A stretch of 7,293 bases of DNA from positions 1 through 7,293 of the forward strand of contig JABJKO010000032.1 of the NCBI GenBank assembly GCA_018660305.1, written 5' to 3'. The translations under genes and the position numbers were made by a program. Position 1 is the first letter of the stretch, and the number at the start of each line of letters is the position of its first letter. Positions 1 to 5,221 of this stretch are shown here, piece after piece. Origin of the DNA: Rhodospirillaceae bacterium. GTDB taxonomy: Bacteria; Pseudomonadota; Alphaproteobacteria; MPNO01; UBA2964. The notes below the pieces were generated by a model that was given only the letters and a program-made list of their open reading frames with translations, did not search any database and was not told the DNA's origin.

Positions 1-1
1 G

Positions 2-28
2 ATCAAAGGCCAGCCGGGACGCAGCTGA
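2..28 (+). CDS. Possible 3' end of an upstream gene (8 codons)
   Basis: A reading frame enters from the window edge and ends at a TGA at 26-28. It encodes IKGQPGRS before the stop. The TGA shares its last base with the ATG of the hydrolase (TGATG at 26-30), an arrangement typical of translationally coupled operon neighbours. Only eight codons are visible, so the frame could be open by chance and no function can be given. Confidence 0.25.
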   Translation: MKGQPGRS

Positions 29-882
29 TGCCATTCATCGAAATCGACGGAATTTCAACGCATTACCAGGTGGTTGGTGACGGTCCGCCTTTATTGATGT
101 TCTCGCCCGGTGGCTTCGATGCACGGATCAGCAAGTGGTCCGATCTGGGCGTTTACAAACGCATCAAGCTGCTGGACCACCTGCCCAACCACTTCACCTG
201 CATCCTGTTCGACCGCCGCGAAAACGGCCAGTCGGGCGGTCGGGTGGAGCAGATCACCTGGGACCATTACGTCCGCCAGGGAGCTGGCCTGCTGGATCAT
301 CTGGAGATCGGGAATGCCCACATCATGGGCGGCTGCATGGGGTGCTGCCCGGTGGCGGCCTTCGGTGTGGCCCATCCCGAGCGGACGCTCTCCATGGTGC
401 ATTACTGGCCGGTGGGCGGCGCCAAATACCGCATCAGCAGCCACCAGCGCTTCGCCCGCCATCTGGCGTTCGTGGACGAAAACGGGCTGCAGGCGGTAAT
501 CGATCTGGTGCGCAGCCACGACAAGAATTTCTCCGCCGATCCGCGCGGCGGACCCTGGGGACAACCGATCCGCAATTCCGAGGATTTCGCCAACGCCTAT
601 GGGACACTGGACAAGGCACAATATCTGCTGACCGTCACCGCCATGGTCCGCGGCCTGATGGATCGCGACACGGCGCCCGGTGCCGAGCCGGAGGATCTGC
701 TGGACCTTGATATCCCCAGCCTAATCGTGCCGGGGGCCGATGATTTCCACGCCACCTCGGCGGCCCGCTATTTGCACGAATGCCTGAACGGCTCGGAATA
801 CTGGGATGTGCCGGTGGATGAACAGACCGAAGACAATGCGCCGCGGAGGGTGCTAGATTTTCTCGGCGGCGTTGGGGGCTAG
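28..882 (+). CDS. Alpha/beta-fold hydrolase with cysteine nucleophile elbow
   Basis: A 284-residue protein with the layout of a single-domain alpha/beta hydrolase, about the usual length. The N-terminal strands lead to SPGGFDAR (26-33), where the oxyanion loop normally lies, then FDRRENGQS (61-69), the usual D-x-R-G-x-G-x-S region. The nucleophile elbow at about 101-105 reads G-G-C-M-G, so Cys103 replaces the usual serine, as in dienelactone hydrolases. The acid is probably Asp238 or Asp239 in PGADDFH. The C-terminal segment EYWDVPVDEQTEDNAP has no histidine where the triad histidine is expected, so hydrolase activity is uncertain. There is no signal peptide, so it is likely cytoplasmic. The ATG is supported by GGGA at 16-19 and by the TGATG overlap, although the frame is also open to the window edge. 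It probably forms a transcription unit with the dehydrogenase 50 bases downstream. The substrate is unknown. Confidence 0.85.
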   Translation: MPFIEIDGISTHYQVVGDGPPLLMFSPGGFDARISKWSDLGVYKRIKLLDHLPNHFTCILFDRRENGQSGGRVEQITWDHYVRQGAGLLDHLEIGNAHIMGGCMGCCPVAAFGVAHPERTLSMVHYWPVGGAKYRISSHQRFARHLAFVDENGLQAVIDLVRSHDKNFSADPRGGPWGQPIRNSEDFANAYGTLDKAQYLLTVTAMVRGLMDRDTAPGAEPEDLLDLDIPSLIVPGADDFHATSAARYLHECLNGSEYWDVPVDEQTEDNAPRRVLDFLGGVGG

Positions 883-904
883 ATCCAAAGCCACGACCCA
901 AGAT

Positions 905-916
905 TCGTCATGACGA
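905..916. repeat. 12-bp perfect palindrome upstream of the first dehydrogenase
   Basis: TCGTCATGACGA is a perfect palindrome in the 50-base gap between the hydrolase stop and the dehydrogenase start, ending two bases before the AGGGAG ribosome binding site (918-923). It could be a dimeric regulator site or chance; no promoter is obvious in so short a gap. Confidence 0.35.
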
Positions 917-932
917 CAGGGAGCATGAAATT

Positions 933-1958
933 ATGATTGGCATCGTTTTTCTGGGAGACCGTCAGGTCGAGCTGAGAGAATTTTCCGACCCCACACCGGG
1001 GCCACGCGACGTCATCCTGGAAATCAAGGCGTCCGGCATGTGCGGCACCGATCTGCATGCCTACCGGCGCGCGAATTCGGCGACGGAACATTTTGTCGCC
1101 GGTCATGAACCCTGTGGAATTGTCGTCGAGATGGGCGATCAGGTCTCCGGGCGGGAAGCGACCATCGGCGCCCGAATCATGGTGCACCATTATGACGGCT
1201 GCGGCATTTGCCGGCACTGCAAGACAGGCTGGACGCAGCTCTGCGACGACGGCTCGGTCGCCTTTGGCTCCGGAAAGGGCCATGGCGGTCACGCGCGATA
1301 CATGTGTGTACCGGCCCATACGCTGTTACCTTTGCCGGACGATCTGTCCTTTGCGACCGGCGCCGCCATTTCCTGCGGTACGGGCACGGCCTTTGGCGCA
1401 CTCAAACGGCTCCGCGTCGAAGGGGACCAGACAATCACAATCTTTGGCCAGGGCCCGGTGGGATTGTCGGCGACACAGTTCGGCGCGGCCATGGGCGCGC
1501 GGGTGATCGCCATTGAGACCTCACCGGAACGCCGGCAGCTCGCCCTCGAGAAGGGTGCGGATGTGGTGATCGATCCCGCCGAGACCGATCCGGTGGCGGC
1601 GATCCTCGAACTGACCCACGGCGAGGGGTCGCACAAGGCCATTGAGACCTCCGGCAACAAGGAAGCCCGCGCCGCCGCGGTCAGGGGGACGCGAACCTGG
1701 GGTGAAACCTGTCTCATCGCCGGCGGTGGCCAGATCACGCTGGATGTGGGCCCCGATCTGCAGTTTCGTCAGAAGGTGGTCCTCGGCCACTGGACGTTTT
1801 CCAAGACCGGCCAGGCCGACTGCGCCCGCTTCGTCTCCGACCGGAAGATCGATGTGGACAGTGTCTTCACCCACCAATGGACCCTCGACCAGGCGGAAGA
1901 GGCCTATCAACTCCTCGATCAGCAAAAAACCGGCAAGGGCGTCTTCCTGCCGAGTTAG
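933..1958 (+). CDS. Zinc-dependent medium-chain alcohol/polyol dehydrogenase
   Basis: A 341-residue MDR-superfamily oxidoreductase that should interconvert an alcohol and a carbonyl using a nicotinamide cofactor in the cytoplasm. The GroES-like N-terminal domain carries the catalytic zinc set Cys37 (GMCGTD), His58-Glu59 (AGHE) and Cys148 (ISCGTG). The structural zinc lobe has Cys90, Cys93, Cys96 and Cys104 (C-x2-C-x2-C-x7-C). The Rossmann fold begins with G-Q-G-P-V-G at 172-177. Glu195 ends the second strand (VIAIET), where an acidic residue favours NAD over NADP. Length and motifs resemble sorbitol- and threonine-dehydrogenase-like MDRs, but the substrate cannot be assigned. AGGGAG at 918-923 gives normal spacing to the ATG. 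An ATG at 925 opens only a three-codon frame (MKL) and is not the start. Its stop overlaps the stop of the minus-strand small gene by three to four bases. Confidence 0.92.
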   Translation: MIGIVFLGDRQVELREFSDPTPGPRDVILEIKASGMCGTDLHAYRRANSATEHFVAGHEPCGIVVEMGDQVSGREATIGARIMVHHYDGCGICRHCKTGWTQLCDDGSVAFGSGKGHGGHARYMCVPAHTLLPLPDDLSFATGAAISCGTGTAFGALKRLRVEGDQTITIFGQGPVGLSATQFGAAMGARVIAIETSPERRQLALEKGADVVIDPAETDPVAAILELTHGEGSHKAIETSGNKEARAAAVRGTRTWGETCLIAGGGQITLDVGPDLQFRQKVVLGHWTFSKTGQADCARFVSDRKIDVDSVFTHQWTLDQAEEAYQLLDQQKTGKGVFLPS

Positions 1959-2245
1959 CAGCACCCCCCCTCGCCGGTATCCTCCAGCGAGGGGAGCAGC
2001 CAGGCGATGGGAAGGTCGCTGCCCGTCACCTCGGCGACCGGCGCAAATATCTTCAGGCGGTATCGCGTTTCGTCCTTGAAGAAAATCACGTTGGTTTCCA
2101 GCGGCGGGAAGCCGGGTTTGGTGCCCGGGTCCTGGGACACCAGGGTGATGTCGGTCTCCGGCACCTTGAACCGCGCGCGCACCAGCTCTTCGACCCGGGA
2201 TATGTCGGCAAGGGTGTCTTTTATGGGGCCAAGGCGTCTGAACAT
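1955..2245 (-). CDS. Small conserved-looking protein with C-terminal Gly-Gly-Cys-Cys
   Basis: A 96-residue protein of unknown function. Coding is supported by about 80% G/C at third positions and by a globular-looking sequence: an N-terminal helix around SRVEELVRARF, a central PGTKPGFPPLETNVIFF block, a strand-rich YRLKIFAPVAEV, then LPIAWLLPSLED and a tail ending GEGGCC. The PPLET block followed by a lysine-rich strand recalls a family of small uncharacterised proteobacterial proteins, but this is memory of a pattern, not a database match. The paired terminal cysteines could bind metal or a thiol partner. An in-frame stop lies one codon upstream of the ATG, so the start cannot be further out. 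No good ribosome binding site precedes it, and a later GTG (about residue 22) is the only obvious alternative. It is convergent with the plus-strand dehydrogenase, sharing stop-codon bases. Confidence 0.7.
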   Translation of the reverse strand: MFRRLGPIKDTLADISRVEELVRARFKVPETDITLVSQDPGTKPGFPPLETNVIFFKDETRYRLKIFAPVAEVTGSDLPIAWLLPSLEDTGEGGCC

Positions 2246-2281
2246 GATCTAAACCGGGCACAACCTTGATAGCGTTTGACC

Positions 2282-2300
2282 CGCGCCTTATGATGGCGCG
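2282..2300. repeat. GC-rich inverted repeat, CGCGCC-7-GGCGCG
   Basis: CGCGCC (2282-2287) and GGCGCG (2295-2300) flank TTATGAT. In the small gene's transcript it would form a 6-bp stem 37-55 bases before its start codon. It could be an operator or a leader hairpin; chance is possible in GC-rich DNA. Confidence 0.4.
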
Positions 2301-2407
2301 CATCAGCGAAAAACTGACCGTATCATAGCACGCGCGGCTTCGTCCTTGCCCGGAAATCGTGGCTTTGCTACATCAAGGTCTATCTGATTCACTAGCGTGA
2401 AATCGCG

Positions 2408-2477
2408 CCGGCCCGCTCCCCCTCCCGGCCACCCATTGCGAGTATCCTGTGGGTGGCCGGGAGGCGGAGCGGGCCGG
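2408..2477. repeat. Large near-perfect hairpin, 28-bp arms, 14-base loop
   Basis: The left arm at 2408-2435 and the right arm at 2450-2477 are reverse complements over 28 bases with a single mismatch (2420 against 2465). The loop is TTGCGAGTATCCTG. The arms are almost entirely G and C (for example CTCCCGGCCACCCA), so RNA or cruciform pairing would be extremely stable. The element ends 24 bases before the dehydrogenase ATG and would lie in its 5' leader if transcription starts upstream. No U-tract follows on the plus strand, so it is not a classical terminator for incoming transcription. It could be a REP-like palindromic element, a leader attenuator, an RNA-stability element or a protein site. 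Confidence 0.9.
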
Positions 2478-2494
2478 GTCCGAGAAATATAAGC

Positions 2495-2499
2495 AGGAG
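2495..2499 (+). promoter_or_regulatory. Ribosome binding site that questions the ATG start
   Basis: AGGAG at 2495-2499 leaves only 2 bases before ATG 2502 but 8 bases before the in-frame GTG at 2508. The GTG has the better spacing, so translation may start two codons later, giving a protein beginning M(V)AEKV. Confidence 0.6.
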
Positions 2500-2501
2500 A
2501 G

Positions 2502-3614
2502 ATGAGCGTGGCAGAAAAAGTAACAGCAGCCGTCCGGACGGCGCCTCAGGTAACCGAATTCCGTGAATACGACATGCCGGATATTCCGCCGGAGGCCGCT
2601 CTTCTCAAGGTCGAAGTCGCCGGTATCTGCGGCACCGATGTGAAGTTTTATTCCAAGCCGCCGTTCGAAGGCCCCTGCATCATGGGCCACGAAAACATCG
2701 GCTATATCGCCAAGGCCGGCAAAATCTTTCAGGAACGCCGTGGTCTCAAGGAAGGCGACCTGGTGTTTGCCGAGCATTATGTGGGCTGCATGGATTGCGA
2801 ATGGTGTCACAAGGGCGAATACCGCCTGTGCATGTTCACCGACTGGCGCAAATTCCCCGACGGGCTGCGGTTTGGTTACACCCTGGCGGAACGGGCGCCG
2901 CATCTGTTCGGCGGCTTCGCGGAATATATGTATCTGCCGTGGAACTCGGTGCTGCACAAAGTCCCCGACGGGCTGTCGGCGGAACATGCCGGCGTCGTCA
3001 CCCCCATGGCCAACGGCATCCAGTGGGCGCTGTTCGATTGCGGGGTCGGCTATGACAGCAAGGTGCTCATTCAGGGCCCGGGCCAGCAGGGTCTGTGCAA
3101 CACCATCGCCTCCAAAACCGCCGGCGCGTCGCTGATTGTCGTCACCGGCACCAGCAAGGACACCAAGCGCCTGGCCGTGGCCAAGAGCCTTGGCGCCGAT
3201 GTCGTGATCAACGTGGAAGAGGAAGATCCTCTCGAGAAAATCATGGAAGTCACCAACGGCGAAGGCATGGATGTCTCGCTGGATTGCACGGCGGGCGCCG
3301 GCACCATCCCGGTGCTGCTGGGCATCGAGGCCATGAAGCGCAAGGGCGGCACGCTGCAGATTCAGGGCGAGGATGTGCCTGACTTCCCCAACTTCCCCCT
3401 GGGCAAGATCGGCAACAAATACATCACCGTCAAAGCGGCGCGCGGCCACAATTACGAGAGCTGTGAGCTGGCCCTGAAACAGCTTAATTCCGACCGCTTC
3501 GATATTGGACAGATCACCACCCATAAGTACGGGCTCAAGGACACCCACAACGCCATCAATGCGGTGGGCGGCAGCGGCGAGGTCATCCACGTCTCGCTGA
3601 TGCCCTGGAGCTAA
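2502..3614 (+). CDS. Zinc-type medium-chain dehydrogenase with atypical catalytic site
   Basis: A 370-residue MDR oxidoreductase (368 if it starts at GTG 2508). Cys43 (GICGTD) and His63-Glu64 (MGHEN) supply the first catalytic zinc ligands. Cys96, Cys99, Cys102 and Cys110 form the structural zinc lobe. The Rossmann motif is G-P-G-Q-Q-G at 192-197. Aligned by spacing to the other dehydrogenase here, the third catalytic ligand position (Cys148 there) falls on Pro168 in VVTPMANG, so the usual Cys, Asp or Glu is missing. The second-strand end reads VVTGTSKDTKR (213-223) without an acidic residue, with Lys219, Lys222 and Arg223 nearby, compatible with NADP use. An extra loop around DWRKFPDGLRFGYTLAE (114-130) follows the zinc lobe. 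It is clearly an MDR but not a close copy of the 933-1958 protein, and its substrate is unknown. It heads a three-gene operon with the CobW-type GTPase. Confidence 0.92.
   Translation: MSVAEKVTAAVRTAPQVTEFREYDMPDIPPEAALLKVEVAGICGTDVKFYSKPPFEGPCIMGHENIGYIAKAGKIFQERRGLKEGDLVFAEHYVGCMDCEWCHKGEYRLCMFTDWRKFPDGLRFGYTLAERAPHLFGGFAEYMYLPWNSVLHKVPDGLSAEHAGVVTPMANGIQWALFDCGVGYDSKVLIQGPGQQGLCNTIASKTAGASLIVVTGTSKDTKRLAVAKSLGADVVINVEEEDPLEKIMEVTNGEGMDVSLDCTAGAGTIPVLLGIEAMKRKGGTLQIQGEDVPDFPNFPLGKIGNKYITVKAARGHNYESCELALKQLNSDRFDIGQITTHKYGLKDTHNAINAVGGSGEVIHVSLMPWS
3607..3610 (+). promoter_or_regulatory. Ribosome binding site supporting the TTG start of the GTPase
   Basis: GGAG at 3607-3610 lies inside the last codons of the dehydrogenase, 7 bases before the TTG at 3618. 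No ATG or GTG lies nearby before the P-loop, so TTG is the best start, and the GTPase is likely translated by coupling to the dehydrogenase. Confidence 0.7.
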
Positions 3615-3617
3615 GCA

Positions 3618-4616
3618 TTGGCCGACGACGTCGGCACCCCTGATCCCCGAATTCCCGTCACCGTGCTGACGGGTTTTCTGGGGGCGGGCAAGACGACCCT
3701 GCTCAACCGGATCCTGTCCCATGTCCCCGGTGGGCAGTTCGCGCTCATCGTCAACGAGTTCGGCGACATCGGCATCGATGGCGATCTGATCCAGTCCGGC
3801 GAGGAAGAGCTGATCGAGCTCAACAGCGGCTGTATCTGCTGTGTGGTGCGGGGCGATTTGATCCGGGAACTGCGGGCGTTGTTGGGCAAAAAACCGGCGC
3901 TTGACGGGATCATCATCGAAACCACGGGGCTGGCCAATCCCGGCCCGGTGATTCAAACCCTGGTGATCGACCAGATCATCGGCGCCCAATGCCGGCTGGA
4001 TTCGGTTCTGTGCGTGGTGGATGCGGTCCATATACTTGACCAACTAACTGACGGTACCGATGCGGCCGACCAGATCGCGTTCAGTGACCATGTGGTTCTG
4101 AACAAGATCGATGATGCAACGGCGCCGCTGGACGCGCTTGAGGCCCAAATTCGGCAGATCAACCCGTTCGCGCCTATCACGCGGGCAAACCGCGCCGATG
4201 TTCCCGCCAGCGCGGTCCTGGACCGGCATGGCTTCGATCTGGAGCGGGTGGAGGCGCAGCTGCCACCGGAGGCGGAGGATCATGGTCACGATCACGACCA
4301 TATCAGTGAGACCGGCATCACCAGCGTGTCCCTGACCTGCCATGGGCCGCTGGATGCTGCGCGCCTGGAAGAATGGCTGCAGGAATTGCTGGCCCGCCGG
4401 GGCGCCGATATCCTGAGGACCAAGGGGGTTCTGTCCATCCACGACGAGGATAGAAAACTGGTCCTTCAGGCCGTCAACATGATGCTGGAAGGCGATTTTG
4501 TGGGAGTCTGGGGCGACGAGGCGCGCCTGTCCCGGCTGGTCTTTATCGGCCGCAACCTGAAAGCCGATGAGCTGGATGCCGGGTTTCAGAACTGCCGGCC
4601 AGGTGTCATCGCCTGA
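3618..4616 (+). CDS. CobW/COG0523-family metal-binding GTPase (metallochaperone)
   Basis: A 332-residue G3E-type GTPase of the CobW/P47K/YjiA group, proteins that couple GTP hydrolysis to insertion or allocation of metals such as zinc, cobalt or iron. The P-loop is GFLGAGKT at 19-26, followed by [10 protein letters not shown] (45-54). The family's metal motif C-x-C-C is present as Cys72-Ile-Cys74-Cys75. The switch/Walker B region is ETTG (101-104), and NKID (162-165) gives guanine specificity. A histidine-rich linker, His222, 224, 226 and 228 (DHGHDHDH), precedes a CobW C-terminal domain from about 234 to 326. Length is normal for the family. It starts with TTG, 3 bases after the dehydrogenase stop and with a ribosome binding site inside that gene. 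The tight coupling to a zinc-type MDR suggests it loads or protects that enzyme's metal (inference). CobW proper is excluded as a call because no cobalamin genes are nearby. Confidence 0.93.
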   Translation: MADDVGTPDPRIPVTVLTGFLGAGKTTLLNRILSHVPGGQFALIVNEFGDIGIDGDLIQSGEEELIELNSGCICCVVRGDLIRELRALLGKKPALDGIIIETTGLANPGPVIQTLVIDQIIGAQCRLDSVLCVVDAVHILDQLTDGTDAADQIAFSDHVVLNKIDDATAPLDALEAQIRQINPFAPITRANRADVPASAVLDRHGFDLERVEAQLPPEAEDHGHDHDHISETGITSVSLTCHGPLDAARLEEWLQELLARRGADILRTKGVLSIHDEDRKLVLQAVNMMLEGDFVGVWGDEARLSRLVFIGRNLKADELDAGFQNCRPGVIA

Positions 4617-4661
4617 AGATTATGGCATGACTACAGCACAATTCAGACAGGGAGTGACACC

Positions 4662-5210
4662 ATGACCAGAATACCGCCGTTAGAACGCGATGACATGGAT
4701 GCCGGCCAGCAGGAGATTTTGGACAGAATTACGGCGAAAGGCGGCCGGATCGGTTTCGGGCCGGCCATTGGCTATGCCTATTCGGCGCAGGTCTGGCGGC
4801 TGCACAACGAATCCAGCGCGCACCTTCTGGATTGCACCCTGACCAACGTGCAGGTCCGCATCATATCGCTGATGACCGTCCGTCACTGGAATGCCGCCTA
4901 TCCGTGGAGTGCCCAGGCGAAGACGGCGGTGGGTGCGGGTCTCGACCTTGCGATCATCGAGGCAATCAAGGCCGGCGAGCAACCGGATTTTTCCGATGCG
5001 ACCGACGCCGCCGTGCATGCGGCGACCCGCGAATTACTGGCCACCGGGAATTTGTCCGACGACGGCTTCAAGGCCGCCGAGGCGACCCTCGGCCACAAGC
5101 GGCTGGTGGAGCTGGTCCACACCATCGGGCATTTCTGCACTACCGGCATGATGGCCAACATCGTCGGCGTCGTCCCCCCCGATGACGCGGTCTCCCGTCT
5201 CAAGCCGTAG
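4662..5210 (+). CDS. Carboxymuconolactone-decarboxylase-fold (AhpD-like) protein
   Basis: A 182-residue all-helical protein with the layout of CMD/AhpD-fold proteins: an N-terminal PPLERDDMDAGQQEIL segment, a central pair of helices VQVRIISLMTVRHWNAAYPW-SAQAKTAVGAGLD (64-95) and a C-terminal LVELVHTIGHF helix (149-158). Typical relatives carry E-x-x-I-L-x-V with Y-x-W-x-x-H, or a redox C-x-x-C. Here the region reads YPWSAQA (80-86), with Gln85 near the usual histidine and no C-x-x-C; the only cysteines are Cys58 and Cys159. Gamma-carboxymuconolactone decarboxylase or peroxidase-partner activity is therefore not assured. AGGGAG at 4649-4654 gives a 7-base spacer to the ATG. It lies 45 bases after the GTPase and is probably the last gene of the operon. 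Its stop is 11 bases from that of the convergent sulfatase. The family call is fairly firm; the function is open. Confidence 0.8.
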   Translation: MTRIPPLERDDMDAGQQEILDRITAKGGRIGFGPAIGYAYSAQVWRLHNESSAHLLDCTLTNVQVRIISLMTVRHWNAAYPWSAQAKTAVGAGLDLAIIEAIKAGEQPDFSDATDAAVHAATRELLATGNLSDDGFKAAEATLGHKRLVELVHTIGHFCTTGMMANIVGVVPPDDAVSRLKP

Positions 5211-5221
5211 GCCCGTCGCCG

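Larger units (their letters stand above)
2246..2501. other. Noncoding divergent region with two inverted repeats
   Basis: These 256 bases separate the minus-strand small gene from the plus-strand dehydrogenase operon and must hold promoters for both. I found no convincing -35/-10 pair. TTGACC at 2276-2281 and TATGAT at 2289-2294 are only 7 bases apart, too close to work as one promoter. The region contains a 6-bp-arm inverted repeat at 2282-2300 and a very large hairpin at 2408-2477, listed separately. No coding sequence is apparent. Confidence 0.6.

Noticed and set aside
2276..2294. TTGACC and TATGAT as a promoter for the 2502 operon
   Set aside because: The two boxes are 7 bases apart instead of about 17, so they cannot form one sigma-70-type promoter.
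1521..2303. A 260-codon minus-strand frame spanning the dehydrogenase end and the intergenic region
   Set aside because: It overlaps both the dehydrogenase and the better-supported small gene in another frame, and its composition is that of a shadow frame.
2408..2477. Reading the large hairpin as an intrinsic terminator
   Set aside because: The plus strand continues with GTCCGAGAAATATAA, not a T-run. The minus strand has only a short TTT several bases away, and no gene ends just before it on either strand.
2373..4043. A 556-codon open frame on the minus strand
   Set aside because: It lies entirely opposite a dehydrogenase and a CobW-type GTPase whose motifs are intact. Its translation is rich in His, Ala, Gln and Asp with no recognisable domain, as expected for the reverse frame of high-GC genes.
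3618..4616. Naming the GTPase cobW (cobalamin synthesis)
   Set aside because: No cobalamin genes are present, the neighbour is a zinc-type dehydrogenase, and the COG0523 family covers many metals and clients.
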